Counted from the first letter of the stretch, positions 12,877 through 22,556 are shown. The stretch: 64,000 bases of DNA from Nonomuraea typhae (GCF_009760925.1 NZ_VRLV01000021.1:124001-188000), one strand, 5' to 3'. A program made the numbers and translations. Notes: generated by a model from the sequence alone, not told the origin.

Positions 12877-13653
12877 ATGCGGATCAAGGGCAAGGTCGCC
12901 GTGGTCACCGGCGCGGCGAGCGGCATCGGGCGGGCGATGGCCCTGCGCTTCGCCGCCGAGGGCGCCGCGGGCGTCGTGGTGGCCGACCTCGACGGTGACG
13001 GCGCAGCCGCCGTCGCCGCGCGGATCGGGGAGCGGGCGGTGGGCGTCCGCGCCGACGTGTCCGTCGAGAGCGACGTGGCGGCCCTGGCCGAGACCCCGTT
13101 CGGGCCCGTCGACCTGTTCTGCTCCAACGCCGGAGTGATCGCGGGGCACGGCCTCGACGCCACCGATCGGGAGTGGCGCTCGTTGTTCGACGTCAATGTC
13201 ATGGCCCACGTGTACGCGGCGCGGGCGGTGGTGCCGGGGATGGCCGAGCGCGGTGGCGGCTACCTGGTCAACACCTGCTCGGCGGCCGGCCTGATCAGCT
13301 GCCCCGGCGACGCGCCGTACGCGGTGACCAAGGCGGCGGCGATCTCCTTCGCCGAGTGGGTCGCCATCCACCACGCCGCGCAGGGCATTAAGGTCAGCGT
13401 CCTGTGCCCGCAGGGCGTGCGCACCGCGATGCTGGCGCGCGGCCTGGAGGAGGACCACCTCACCGCCCGCGCCGTCGGCTCCTCCGGCGCGATCCTGGAG
13501 CCGGACGACGTGGCCGCCGCGGTCGTGGACGGCGTCGCGGCCGAGCGGTTCTTCATCTTCCCGCACCCCGAGGTGCCCGAGTACCACCGGCGCAAGGTCG
13601 AGGACCCAGACCGCTGGCTGGCCGGCATGTCGCGCTTCGTGGAAGCCCTTTAG
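12877..13653 (+). CDS. SDR-family oxidoreductase
   Basis: Classical short-chain dehydrogenase, 258 aa. Rossmann motif TGAASGIG near residue 12, CSNAGVI, catalytic Ser in NTCSAAG and YAVTK give the complete Ser-Tyr-Lys set; the Asp after beta-2 (VADLDGD) suggests NAD(H). ATG 12877 is preferred to an upstream in-frame ATG at 12811 because the family begins immediately before GKVAVVTG and the operator-like palindrome lies between them. The stop overlaps the convergent SDR at 13650 by 4 nt. The substrate is unknown. Confidence 0.85.
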   Translation: MRIKGKVAVVTGAASGIGRAMALRFAAEGAAGVVVADLDGDGAAAVAARIGERAVGVRADVSVESDVAALAETPFGPVDLFCSNAGVIAGHGLDATDREWRSLFDVNVMAHVYAARAVVPGMAERGGGYLVNTCSAAGLISCPGDAPYAVTKAAAISFAEWVAIHHAAQGIKVSVLCPQGVRTAMLARGLEEDHLTARAVGSSGAILEPDDVAAAVVDGVAAERFFIFPHPEVPEYHRRKVEDPDRWLAGMSRFVEAL

Positions 13654-14471
13654 GCGCGTGATCGGGTGACGATCCGGTCCCAGGTCCGGTCGGGAAGCAG
13701 GCGGTTCATGCGCAGCAGCAGCTTGGCCAGATACCCCGTGGCGTAGCGGGCCCGTGGCTGCCCGGTCTCGATCGAGCGGCGGATCGCCCTGGCCACCACG
13801 ACCGGGTCCGACGCCTTGCTGCCCGGGCCGAAGGCGCCCTCGGCCTGGGCGGCCATCGGCAGCGCCAGCTCGGCGTAGGCGCCCCGGCCGGAGATCTCCC
13901 GCAGCTCGCGGGGCGTGTCCTGCTCGAACTCGGTCTTGATGATGCCCGGCTGCACGACCACCACGTCCACGCCGAACCGCCCGACCTCCTGCCGCAGCGA
14001 GTCGGAGAACGCCTCCAGCGCGTGCTTCGAGGCGTAGTACCAGGCGCCGAGCGGCAGCGCGATCTCGCCGCCGATCGACGAGACGTTGACGATCCGCCCC
14101 GACCGCTGCCTCCGCATGTACGGCAGGGCCAGCTGCACCAGCCGCGCCGGGCCGAAGAGGTTGACCTCGAACAGCGCACGGGCCCGCTCCAGCGGCGCCT
14201 CCTCGATCGAGCCGTGGAGCCCGATCCCGGCGTTGTTGACCAGCACGTCGATCCGGTGCCGTTCGTCGGTGATCGTCCTGATGACGCGTTCGACGTCGTC
14301 GGCGCGGGTGATGTCCATGGCCAGCGGGTGGCCGCCGGCCCGGCGCAGGGGTTCCATCCGCTCGGCGCGTCTGGCCACGCCGTACACGATGTGCCCGGCG
14401 CGGGCGAGTTCGAGGGCGGTGGCTTCGCCGATGCCGGAGGAGGCTCCGGTGACCAGGCAGACCTTAGGCAT
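13650..14471 (-). CDS. SDR-family oxidoreductase, last gene of the TetR operon
   Basis: 273-aa classical SDR: TGASSGIGEA, NNAGIGLHG, catalytic NVSSIGG and YYASKHA are present. The basic residues after beta-2 (GVARRAERM) point to NADP(H). It is the third gene of a minus-strand operon (TetR, methyltransferase, SDR): its ATG overlaps the methyltransferase stop by 8 nt. Membership with a methyltransferase and TetR suggests modification of a small lipophilic molecule, but the substrate cannot be named. Confidence 0.85.
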   Translation of the reverse strand: MPKVCLVTGASSGIGEATALELARAGHIVYGVARRAERMEPLRRAGGHPLAMDITRADDVERVIRTITDERHRIDVLVNNAGIGLHGSIEEAPLERARALFEVNLFGPARLVQLALPYMRRQRSGRIVNVSSIGGEIALPLGAWYYASKHALEAFSDSLRQEVGRFGVDVVVVQPGIIKTEFEQDTPRELREISGRGAYAELALPMAAQAEGAFGPGSKASDPVVVARAIRRSIETGQPRARYATGYLAKLLLRMNRLLPDRTWDRIVTRSRA

Positions 14472-15258
14472 GGTCGGCTCCTATGCGGAAGCGCTGGAGG
14501 TGCAGGGTGTCGCGGAAGGCGGGGATGCGGTAGAAGGCGCGGAAGAAGGGTTCGGGGATGCGGCTGACGTCCCAGATCGTCGGCATGTGTTCCAGGAGGG
14601 TGAGCCGGACGTTGCGCTGCTGCACCACGGCCGGGTGCTTCAGGCCCCACAGGCGGTAGCCGAGCGGGCGGGCGGTGGCGGCCAGCCAGGGGGAGATCGA
14701 GTCGAAGATCAGCTCGCCGTGGGGGAAGTGGCCGGTGATGCGCCGCAGAAGCGGGTAGACGTCGGCTTCGCGCAGGTACATCAGCAGGCCCTCGGCGATG
14801 ACGAGCACGGGGCGGCCGTCGCCGGCGGGGATCCGCTCCAGCCATCCGGGCGCGGTGACGGAGGTGGCGATGGTCGTGTAGCCGTCGCGCTCGGGGTAGA
14901 GGCGCTCGCGCAGCTCGATGACCTCGGGGTAGTCGACGTCGTACCAGCGCACGCCCGGTGGCACGTCGAGGCGGAAGGCGCGGCTGTCGAGGCCGCAGCC
15001 CAGGTGCACGACCGTGGCGCCGGGATGGGCGGCGAGGAACGCGGTGGTCCAGTCGTCCATCTTCCTGGCGCGCATCAGGCCGAGGTAGCGGTCGCCGGAG
15101 GCCATGACGACCTTCCAGCGGCGGTAGGAGATCCGGCGGAGGATGTCGGCGGCCCACTTGTCGCCAACGATCGGATCTTTGCCGGCGTAGTCGAGGGCGC
15201 GGAAGTAGAGCGTGAACAGGAGGGTCTCCTTCACGCCGTGCAGATGTTCAGTCTTCAC
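14464..15258 (-). CDS. Class I SAM-dependent methyltransferase (LCMT/TcmP-like)
   Basis: About 264 aa. VVHLGCGLDSRAFRLD is the SAM-binding signature of the leucine carboxyl methyltransferase/PPM family, which also contains the polyketide O-methyltransferase TcmP; WYDVDYPEVIELR binds the adenosine part and VIAEGLLMYL follows. GTG 15258 lies inside the end of the TetR gene (11-nt overlap), so translation is coupled. The likely target is a carboxyl or hydroxyl group on a small molecule; neighbours do not reveal which. Confidence 0.85.
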   Translation of the reverse strand: MKTEHLHGVKETLLFTLYFRALDYAGKDPIVGDKWAADILRRISYRRWKVVMASGDRYLGLMRARKMDDWTTAFLAAHPGATVVHLGCGLDSRAFRLDVPPGVRWYDVDYPEVIELRERLYPERDGYTTIATSVTAPGWLERIPAGDGRPVLVIAEGLLMYLREADVYPLLRRITGHFPHGELIFDSISPWLAATARPLGYRLWGLKHPAVVQQRNVRLTLLEHMPTIWDVSRIPEPFFRAFYRIPAFRDTLHLQRFRIGADHA

Positions 15259-15916
15259 CGTAGATCCACTTCTCATAGGGCGGGACGAGCTCGTCGAAGG
15301 CCGTGAGCAGGTCGGCCGCCGCCCGCTCCAGGACCTCCGGGCCGGGTTCGGCGGGCGGCTCGAAGGCGTGCCGGACGACGAACGACAGGGAGGCGGCCTT
15401 TTCCCGCAGGTCGCGGGCGGCGGTGACGGGGTCGATGGCGTCGATCATGTAGAAGCCGGCGCCGACGGCGGCCATGGCGTAGGGCAGGTCGGGCACGTCC
15501 GCGCGCAGCAGCTTGTGGCGTCCCAGCACCTCGAAGAAGTGCGTGGTGGCCATGAGCTCCCAGCTGCGCGCGGCGATGTCGGCGAGGGCGTCGCGAGTGG
15601 CGCGTGAGTCGGCGGCGACCATCCCGAACAGCACCGGATTGGTCACGACCAGGCGGTAGGACTCGGCCAGCAGCCGGTGCGGCCGCACGGTGGCCGGGTC
15701 GCGGCGCAGGGCCTCGCGCAGGCCGTCGGTGTAGGCGACGGCCGCCCGCAGGAACACGGCCTGGAAGAGCTCCTTCTTGGTGCGCCAGTGCAGGTAGACC
15801 GTGCCCTTGCCGATGGCGGCCCGCTGGGCGACGTCCTCGATCGTCACCTTCTTGAAGCCGAGCTGGACGAGCAGTTCGGTGGCGGCGTCGAGGATGCGAT
15901 CGGCGCGTTCCCGCAC
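15248..15916 (-). CDS. TetR/AcrR-family repressor
   Basis: 222 aa from GTG 15916, which has AAGGGAG five nt upstream. N-terminal helix-turn-helix ILDAATELLVQLGFKKVTIEDVAQRA-region with GKGTVYLHWRTKKELF as recognition part, followed by a ligand-binding helical domain. A TTG further upstream would run coding sequence through the palindrome at 15938-15960, so I reject it. Because that perfect palindrome lies just upstream of the start, and between this operon and the divergent glycosidase gene, the protein probably represses itself and perhaps both directions. Confidence 0.88.
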   Translation of the reverse strand: MRERADRILDAATELLVQLGFKKVTIEDVAQRAAIGKGTVYLHWRTKKELFQAVFLRAAVAYTDGLREALRRDPATVRPHRLLAESYRLVVTNPVLFGMVAADSRATRDALADIAARSWELMATTHFFEVLGRHKLLRADVPDLPYAMAAVGAGFYMIDAIDPVTAARDLREKAASLSFVVRHAFEPPAEPGPEVLERAAADLLTAFDELVPPYEKWIYGED

Positions 15917-15937
15917 GAGGACTCCCTTGTGACTGGA

Positions 15938-15960
15938 TGACCAGATTTCAAATCTGGTCA
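15938..15960. promoter_or_regulatory. Perfect 23-bp palindromic operator
   Basis: TGACCAGATTT, one central C, then AAATCTGGTCA: an 11-bp perfect inverted repeat centred at 15949. It is 21 nt upstream of the TetR GTG and 72 nt upstream of the divergent glycosidase ATG, the expected place for an autoregulated TetR site. Confidence 0.8.
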
Positions 15961-16032
15961 AAAGACTACGCCTCGAAAGGACGCTTGACCACCCTGCAAC
16001 CGCTTGTAATCATCGGATGTCTGGAGGTGCCC

Positions 16033-18858
16033 ATGCGATCCCGCGCGCTCGTCCTCGTCCTGATCCTGTTATCCGGCCTGCTGTGGGCGCCGCCCGCGCG
16101 GGCCGAGGTGGAGCATCCCCGGCAGCAGTGGCTGCGGGCGTCCACCGCCGGCCTCTTCCTGCACTGGGGCATGTTCACCGCGCCCCGCCACCTCGACTGC
16201 GCAGCCTGGGAGCGCGACGTCACCGAGGGCGGCTGGAGCGCCGACTACTGGGTGGACGAGGCACGCAAACTCGGCGCCTCCTACATCGTCCTGGCCACCT
16301 TCCACAGCCGCCTCGGCTACGCCCGGCCCTGGCCGTCCGCGATCCCCGGAAGCTGCTCGACCAAGCGGGACCTGCTCGGCGAACTGGTCGCCGCGGGCAA
16401 GGCCAAGGACGTGCGGATCATCCTCTACATGACCGACGACCCGCAGTGGCACAGCGAACAGGGCGTGCAGACGCTCGACTCGGCCGCCTACTCCGCCTAC
16501 AAGGGCCGGCCGGTGGACCTGACCACCCGCGACGGCTTCGGCATGTACTCCTACGACCTGTTCTTCGAGGTCATGGAGAACTACGCGGACCTGGCCGGCT
16601 TCTGGATCGACAACGACAACGCCTACTGGGAGCGCAACAACCTCTACGAGCAGATCAGGGAACGGCGTCCAGGCTGGCTGCTGAGCAACAACAACGAGGA
16701 CACGCCGATCATGGACACGGTCAGCAACGAGCAGAAGACCGGCATGATCCCGTCCTACGACTACCCGCAGGCCGCCTGGACGCCGATGCCGCGCCTGGTC
16801 GAGGCCGACTACAAGCTGCCCTCCACCGGCCAGTGGTGGTACGACGGCGGCGACCACGCCGTCGACACCCGCCTCAGCACCGGCCGCTACATCACCAACG
16901 CCGGCTCGTCGATGAAGTCCCTCATGGCCGAGACCCCGATGGTCAACGGCAGGTTCCCGCCGAAGCAGGAGGCGTTCAACGCCTTCATGTCCCGCTGGGT
17001 CCCGCCCATCCGCTCCTCGCTCTACGGCACCGAGGGCGGCGGCTACGTGTACGGCGGCATGCAGCCCGGCTTCTGGAACGACGGTGCCCACGGCGTGATC
17101 ACCGTCGAGCCGGGAGCGCGCACCCAGTACGTCCACGTCGTGACCCGCCCGAGCACCGATCGGGTACGGCTGCGCGACAACGGCTACTGGGTCACCCGGG
17201 TCACCGATGTGCGCACCGGCAGGAGCCTGGCCTTCCACCAGTCGGCCGGATACCTGACCATCCTCGGCATCACCGACTGGGACCCCTACGACACCGTCTT
17301 CAAGGTCGAGACCAGGGGCCGGCACTTCTACCACGACAAGATCACCGCCTCCAGCCCCGAGCTCGTCGACGGAAATTTCTCGACTTACTGGGATAACCAG
17401 GGCAGGCTCCCGGCCGACGTCACCCTCGACCTGGGCCACCGCCGCGTCCTCACCTCCCTGGCGATCAACCAGCGCGAATGGTCGCCCACCTACGCCCGCG
17501 AGAGCTTCGGCCGCCCCGAGGACTCCGCCCGCATCAAGGACTACCGCGTCTACCTGAGCGACGACGGCAGGAACTGGGGCAGCCCGATCCGCGAAGGCGC
17601 CCTGCGCAGCGCCAGAGGCGTGCAGTTCATCGACCTCGGCGAGCGCCGCGCCCGCCACGTCAAGCTGGAGGTCCTCGACACCTGGGGCGGCCCGCAGGCC
17701 CCGCGCTACCACCGCCGCCTCCAGATCGACGAGATCAAGGTCGCCTACGCGCACCCGTTCTCCCTCGGCCCGGCCGCGCCCCTGGAGGCCGAGCACGCGA
17801 ACCGCTCGCGCGGCGCCCGCCCCGAGCCGTGCCGGACCTGCTCCGGCAACCTCCAGGTCACCGGCCCCGGCACCCTGGCCTTCACCAACGTGACCGCCCC
17901 CGAGGACGGCACCTACCGCCTCCAGATCGACCACACGGCGGCGCGGGCCACCTCGGTCAAGGTCACCGTGAACGACGCCCCGGCCGCCGAGGTGCCCATC
18001 AGGGCGGGCAACCGGGACGTCCCCGTGCCGACGGCGCTGGCCGTACCGCTCAAGAAGGGCACGAACACTGTCACGCTGGAGGTCGCCCGCGCGGGCATCG
18101 ACCGCATCGCCGTCTCGCCCCTGCCGCCCGACGGGTACGTCCCGGCCACCACGCTCACGGTCGAACCGGGCGGCCTGCAGTGGACCGGCCCCGGTCAGCA
18201 GTCGCTCAAGGTGTCGGCCACGCTCCGGCTCGACGTGGACGACCAGCTCGACCAGGTCACGCTGGCGCCCCAGCTCCCGCCCGGCTGGACGGTCCAGGGC
18301 GGCCCGGCCACCGCCGCCTCGCTGCGCCTCGGCCAGACGCTCGGCGCCACCTGGACCCTCACCTCACCGCCCGGCCAGGACGTCGGCGCCGCCGACATCC
18401 CCGTCACCGCCGCCTTCCAGGTGCTCGGCCGCTCGGCCCAGGCGGCCAAGCAGCTCAGGGTACGGCTGCGCCCGGCCGACCGGGTGTGGATGCGCGAGGC
18501 GGAGGACTCGGCCAACCGGCTCGGCGACGCGGGCATCACCGGCTGCGGCGCGTGCTCGGGCGGGCAGAAGGTCCGCAACCTCGGCGGCGGGCCCGGGGCG
18601 TACGTGGAGTTCGGGAACGTCACCGTGCCGTCGGCAGGGACGTACACGCTGGTCGTGGACTACACCGTCAACGGCCCCCGGTCGTTCTTCGTCACCGTCA
18701 ACGGCGGCGCGCCGGTCGAGGTGAAGGTGGACGGCGTCGGCAACAACACGCCCTACACCACCACCGTCCCGATCACGCTCGGCGCCGGGCCGAACACCGT
18801 GAAGATCCACAACGACACCGGGTCCGCCCCCGACCTGGACCGGCTGTCGCTGTCCTGA
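16033..18858 (+). CDS. Secreted multidomain alpha-L-fucosidase-like (GH29) enzyme
   Basis: 941 aa. A Sec signal peptide (1-24, ending PARA) precedes a GH29-like TIM barrel (about 30-400) with FLHWGMFT and FWIDND; Asp193 is the candidate nucleophile by position. Then follow an F5/8C/discoidin-like module (about 435-575), a CBM-like module with CRTC (about 583-690), an NEW3-like linker domain with PPGWTV (about 700-815) and a second CBM-like module with GCGACSGG (about 819-941). Start chosen from GGAGG at 16022. The enzyme is extracellular and multivalent, so it probably acts on a polymeric or host glycan. GH29 assignment rests on the barrel start and the Asp region; the exact sugar is uncertain. 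Followed after 17 nt by a second exported protein. Confidence 0.75.
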   Translation: MRSRALVLVLILLSGLLWAPPARAEVEHPRQQWLRASTAGLFLHWGMFTAPRHLDCAAWERDVTEGGWSADYWVDEARKLGASYIVLATFHSRLGYARPWPSAIPGSCSTKRDLLGELVAAGKAKDVRIILYMTDDPQWHSEQGVQTLDSAAYSAYKGRPVDLTTRDGFGMYSYDLFFEVMENYADLAGFWIDNDNAYWERNNLYEQIRERRPGWLLSNNNEDTPIMDTVSNEQKTGMIPSYDYPQAAWTPMPRLVEADYKLPSTGQWWYDGGDHAVDTRLSTGRYITNAGSSMKSLMAETPMVNGRFPPKQEAFNAFMSRWVPPIRSSLYGTEGGGYVYGGMQPGFWNDGAHGVITVEPGARTQYVHVVTRPSTDRVRLRDNGYWVTRVTDVRTGRSLAFHQSAGYLTILGITDWDPYDTVFKVETRGRHFYHDKITASSPELVDGNFSTYWDNQGRLPADVTLDLGHRRVLTSLAINQREWSPTYARESFGRPEDSARIKDYRVYLSDDGRNWGSPIREGALRSARGVQFIDLGERRARHVKLEVLDTWGGPQAPRYHRRLQIDEIKVAYAHPFSLGPAAPLEAEHANRSRGARPEPCRTCSGNLQVTGPGTLAFTNVTAPEDGTYRLQIDHTAARATSVKVTVNDAPAAEVPIRAGNRDVPVPTALAVPLKKGTNTVTLEVARAGIDRIAVSPLPPDGYVPATTLTVEPGGLQWTGPGQQSLKVSATLRLDVDDQLDQVTLAPQLPPGWTVQGGPATAASLRLGQTLGATWTLTSPPGQDVGAADIPVTAAFQVLGRSAQAAKQLRVRLRPADRVWMREAEDSANRLGDAGITGCGACSGGQKVRNLGGGPGAYVEFGNVTVPSAGTYTLVVDYTVNGPRSFFVTVNGGAPVEVKVDGVGNNTPYTTTVPITLGAGPNTVKIHNDTGSAPDLDRLSLS

Positions 18859-18875
18859 GCACCTGAGGAGCACCC

Positions 18876-20558
18876 ATGCACGAGACCGTCACCCGCCGCG
18901 CCTTACTGGGCGCGGCGGCGGCCACCGCCGTCCTGACCGGCACCGCGGCCAGGGCGGATTCCCCAGATGGCGGCCGCGACCGCGGACGGCCCCAAGACGA
19001 CTCCGCCGTGCTCCTCGGCCAGTGGGCCCAGGCGCCCGGCGCCCACCCGCTCGTCCCCGACGTCTCCCGGGCCGGGTACCGGCTGGGCGCCCGGCTCCCG
19101 CGCGGGGGCCGGGTGGTGACGCGGGTGACCGACCACGGCGCGCGGGCCGACGGCGTCACCGACTGCGCCCCCGCCTTCAACGCCGCGCTGAAGGCGGCCG
19201 GGCAACGCGGCGGCGGGGTCGTGCTGGTGCCGCCCGGCACGTACCTGCTGAACGCGCCCGTCTTCATGCACTGGTCGAACGTGGTCCTGCGCGGATCGGG
19301 CCGCGAGGCCACGATCCTGCACTTCGCCAGGCCCCTGGACGACGGCTACCGCCAGGCCCGCCAGTCCAACGGCAACAGCCGCTGGTCGTGGACCGGCGGC
19401 CAGGTCTGGTTCATCTCGCCGGAGCGCCGGGCGCTGTCGGAGGCCGAGGACTTCGCCGGCACCGAGAACTGGCTGGTGGGCGAGACCCTGGCCACGGTCG
19501 CCGCGGCCACCAGGGGCGCCCGCACGCTCATGGTCTCCGGCACCGCCGGCCTGCGTCCCGGCGACATGGTGATCCTGGAGACCGAGAACCGCCCCGACGC
19601 GGGGCTGCTGAAGCACGTCTCCGGCGACGTCCCCGGCGCCGCCGCCTACGACTGGCCCCGCCGCGCCCCGCAGTTGGTGACCGGATCGGGCGGGCAGTAC
19701 ATCCAGTACGCGAGCTTCCAGTGGCCCGTGCGGGTGCAGGAAGTCCTCGGTCCCCGGCTGGTCAGGCTGGCCCAGCCGATCCGCTACGACCTGCGTCCCG
19801 AGTGGCCGGCCAGGCTGCGCGCGATCGGCCCGGTCGTCCACGACAGCGGCCTCGAGCGGCTGACCGTCCGCAACGCCCTGGCCCCGATGACCGCGCACAA
19901 CAAGCACCCGGGCGCCAACGGCGTCTGCTTCCAGGCGGTCCACGACTGCTGGGCCTTCGACGTGCGGGTGGAGAACTGCGATCTCGGCTTCGGCTTCACC
20001 ACGGCCAAGTCCAACACGCTGAGCCGGGTGAGCGTCGGCGGCCGGGCCGCCCACCACAGCTTCGCCTGCCGGATGCAGTCGCACGACAACCTCGTCGAGG
20101 ACTTCGAGATCGAGGCGTTCACGGTGCCCGTCCCGGCGGGCGCGGTGCACCACGGCCTCAACCTGGAGGGCCTGTCCTCGGGCAACGTCTGGCGCCGGGG
20201 CACGATGGCCGAGGGCACCTTCGACACCCACCGGGCGCTGCCGTTCGAGAACGTGCGCACCGACATCACGCTGGTCAACAACGGCCGGGTGGGCGGGTCC
20301 GGCGCCTCGGGGCCGTTGTTCGGGGCCCGGATCGCGCACTGGAACGTCCGCATCACGAGCGGCAGCCCGTACGCGCTGACCATCGGCGACGTGGCCCCGC
20401 GCAGCGTGTCGGTCGGCATCCAGGGCGCGAACGGCACCGGCAGCGAGCTCACCCCGGACTTCGCCGGCGACCTGGAGTCCTTCACCGCCCTGCACGGCGC
20501 CAAGCCCTCGGTCGCCGACCTCTATGCCGCCCAGCGGGAGATTATTGACAGGCACTGA
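18876..20558 (+). CDS. Tat-exported right-handed beta-helix protein (pectate-lyase-3 fold)
   Basis: 560 aa with a twin-arginine signal (TRRALLGAAAATAVLTG). From about residue 85 the DHGARADGVTDCAPAFNAAL block and PPGTYLLNAPVFMHWSNVVLRGSG mark the pectate-lyase-3/GH55-like N-terminal beta-helix strand pattern; the rest has repeated N/V-rich coils. Such proteins are polysaccharide lyases, hydrolases or phage-like depolymerases. No catalytic residues can be fixed by eye. It lies 17 nt after the GH29-like gene and overlaps the upstream region of the next gene, so it is probably in an operon of glycan-active enzymes. Confidence 0.75.
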   Translation: MHETVTRRALLGAAAATAVLTGTAARADSPDGGRDRGRPQDDSAVLLGQWAQAPGAHPLVPDVSRAGYRLGARLPRGGRVVTRVTDHGARADGVTDCAPAFNAALKAAGQRGGGVVLVPPGTYLLNAPVFMHWSNVVLRGSGREATILHFARPLDDGYRQARQSNGNSRWSWTGGQVWFISPERRALSEAEDFAGTENWLVGETLATVAAATRGARTLMVSGTAGLRPGDMVILETENRPDAGLLKHVSGDVPGAAAYDWPRRAPQLVTGSGGQYIQYASFQWPVRVQEVLGPRLVRLAQPIRYDLRPEWPARLRAIGPVVHDSGLERLTVRNALAPMTAHNKHPGANGVCFQAVHDCWAFDVRVENCDLGFGFTTAKSNTLSRVSVGGRAAHHSFACRMQSHDNLVEDFEIEAFTVPVPAGAVHHGLNLEGLSSGNVWRRGTMAEGTFDTHRALPFENVRTDITLVNNGRVGGSGASGPLFGARIAHWNVRITSGSPYALTIGDVAPRSVSVGIQGANGTGSELTPDFAGDLESFTALHGAKPSVADLYAAQREIIDRH

Positions 20559-20580
20559 TCATCCGAAGAAGCTTTCTTTC

Positions 20581-22515
20581 GTGACGACAGGTCGTGGTGT
20601 CTTAGCCGTCCTAGCCCTTCTCCTCACGTACCTCCTCAACCCGGCGCAGGCGGCCGCCACCGCCTCCGCCGCCTGTGCCACCAACCCCGCCACGCCCAAG
20701 CGGCAGTTGCGGGCCATGTGGGTGGCCAGTGTCGCCAACATCGACTGGCCCAGCGCCACCGGGCTCAGCGCCGCCGCCCAGCAGGCGGAGTTCCGCTCCT
20801 GGCTGGACCTGGCCGTGCAGAAGCGGATGAACGCGGTCGTGGTGCAGATCCGGCCCACGGCCGACGCGTTCTGGCCCTCGCCGCACGAGCCGTGGTCGCA
20901 GTGGCTGACCGGCACCCAGGGCGGCAACCCCGGCTACGACCCGCTGGCCTTCATGGTCGCCGAGGCACACGCCCGCAACCTGGAGTTCCACGCCTGGTTC
21001 AACCCCTACCGGATCGCCAACCACGACGACCCCAACCGGCTGATCTCCTCACACCCGGCCCGGCGCAACCCCGGCTGGCGCTTCGCCTACGGTGGCAAGC
21101 TCTACTACAACCCGGGCATCCCGGCGGTACGCTCGTTCATCCAGGACGCCATGATGGACGCGGTCACCAGGTACGACATCGACGGCGTGCACCTGGACGA
21201 CTACTTCTACCCCTATCCGGTCAGCGGTCAGGCGATCCCCGACGCCGCCACGTTCGCCCAGTACCCGGGCGGCTTCACCGACGTCAACGACTGGCGGCGC
21301 AACAACGTCAACCTGCTCATCCAGGAGCTCGGCCAGCGCATCCACGCCGCCAAGGCCCACGTGAAGTTCGGCGTCAGCCCGTTCGGCATCTGGCGCAACC
21401 AGAGCGCCGACCCGCTCGGCTCGGCCACCTCCGGCCTGCAGTCCTACGACGCGATCTACGCCGACACCCGCCGCTGGGTCAAACAGGGCTGGATCGACTA
21501 CATCACGCCCCAGCTCTACTGGCACATCGGCTACAGCGTGGCCGACTACAAGGTCCTCACCGCCTGGTGGGCCGACGTGGTCAAGGGCACCCGCGTCCAG
21601 CTGTACGTCGGCCAGGCCGCCTACCGCGCCGGAGTCGACGCCAACTGGCAGCGCACCGCCGAACTCTCCGACCACCTCACCTACAACCGCCAGCACCCCG
21701 AGGTCCGCGGCGACATCTTCTTCAGCGCCAAGGACGTCAAGGCCAACCGCATCAACAGCATCTCCACGATGACGGCCGCCCACTACACCAGACCCGCCCT
21801 CATCCCCGAGTACGGCACCGCCGCCGCACCGGGCGCCCCGGCGATCACCGCGGCCACCCGCGGCGCCGGCGGCGTCAGCCTGAGCTGGCAGGGCCAGGGC
21901 GCCGCCTACGCCGTCTACCGGGTGGACGGCTCGCCCGCCACCGACCCGTGCTTCTTCGCCGATGCCCGCAACCTGCTCACCACCACCCGCGCCACCTCCT
22001 TCACCGACGCCGGCGCCGCCGCGGGCAGCACGTACACCTACTACGTGAGCGCGCTCACCCGCACCCACCAGGAGAGCGGGCCCAGCGCCGGCCGGGTCGT
22101 CACCGGAGGCGGCGGCGAGACCTTCAGCGTCGTCGTCGACAACCAGGACCCCGGCTTCGCCGCCACCGCCACCTGGGGCACCTCCGCCTTCTCCGGGCAG
22201 CGACACGGCGCCGACTACCGCTTCGCCGCGCCGGTCGCCGCCAGCGACCCCGCCTGGTTCAGCGCCGCCATTCCCGCCACCGGCAGCTACCGGGTCGAGG
22301 TCTGGTATCCGGCCGACCCCGGCTACAACAGCGCCACGCCGTACCTGGTGGCCGGGCAGACGATCAAGGTGGACCAGCGCAGCGGCGGCGGCGCGTGGCG
22401 CAGCCTCGGCACCTTCACCCTGCAAGCCGGGACCGGGAACGTGGTGGGCGTCAGCAGATGGACCTCGGCCACCGGCTATGTGATAGCCGACGCGGTACGG
22501 ATCACGAAGGTGTGA
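20581..22515 (+). CDS. Secreted GHL10-type glycoside hydrolase-like protein
   Basis: About 644 aa, Sec signal (GVLAVLALLLTYLLNPAQAAA). The catalytic part (about 40-400) belongs to the glycosyl-hydrolase-like 10 family (YngK/DUF187): RAMWVASVANIDWPS, HAWFNPYRI, and DGVHLDDYFYPYP with Asp206/Asp207. A fibronectin-III-like domain (about 417-510) and a golvesin-C-like domain (about 515-644, VVVDNQDPGF ... GYVIADAVRI) follow. Family members are linked to cleavage of cell-wall or secondary polymers. GTG 20581 gives the best signal peptide although its ribosome site is weak; an in-frame ATG at 20524 lies inside the preceding gene. Confidence 0.8.
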   Translation: MTTGRGVLAVLALLLTYLLNPAQAAATASAACATNPATPKRQLRAMWVASVANIDWPSATGLSAAAQQAEFRSWLDLAVQKRMNAVVVQIRPTADAFWPSPHEPWSQWLTGTQGGNPGYDPLAFMVAEAHARNLEFHAWFNPYRIANHDDPNRLISSHPARRNPGWRFAYGGKLYYNPGIPAVRSFIQDAMMDAVTRYDIDGVHLDDYFYPYPVSGQAIPDAATFAQYPGGFTDVNDWRRNNVNLLIQELGQRIHAAKAHVKFGVSPFGIWRNQSADPLGSATSGLQSYDAIYADTRRWVKQGWIDYITPQLYWHIGYSVADYKVLTAWWADVVKGTRVQLYVGQAAYRAGVDANWQRTAELSDHLTYNRQHPEVRGDIFFSAKDVKANRINSISTMTAAHYTRPALIPEYGTAAAPGAPAITAATRGAGGVSLSWQGQGAAYAVYRVDGSPATDPCFFADARNLLTTTRATSFTDAGAAAGSTYTYYVSALTRTHQESGPSAGRVVTGGGGETFSVVVDNQDPGFAATATWGTSAFSGQRHGADYRFAAPVAASDPAWFSAAIPATGSYRVEVWYPADPGYNSATPYLVAGQTIKVDQRSGGGAWRSLGTFTLQAGTGNVVGVSRWTSATGYVIADAVRITKV

Positions 22516-22530
22516 GCCGTGTTTCAATGA

Positions 22531-22552
22531 CCTCCTAGGCTGATCTAGGAGG
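22531..22552 (+). promoter_or_regulatory. Hairpin burying the ribosome-binding site of the M14 peptidase gene
   Basis: CCTCCTAG (22531-22538) and CTAGGAGG (22545-22552) form a perfect 8-bp stem with a 6-nt loop. The right arm is the Shine-Dalgarno sequence, 4 nt before ATG 22557. The same hairpin begins 16 nt after the upstream stop and could double as an attenuator. Confidence 0.55.
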
Positions 22553-22556
22553 AGCC

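Noticed and set aside
15917-15961. TTG start at 15961 for the TetR gene
   Set aside because: It would translate the palindromic operator; GTG 15916 has a good ribosome site and fits the family start.
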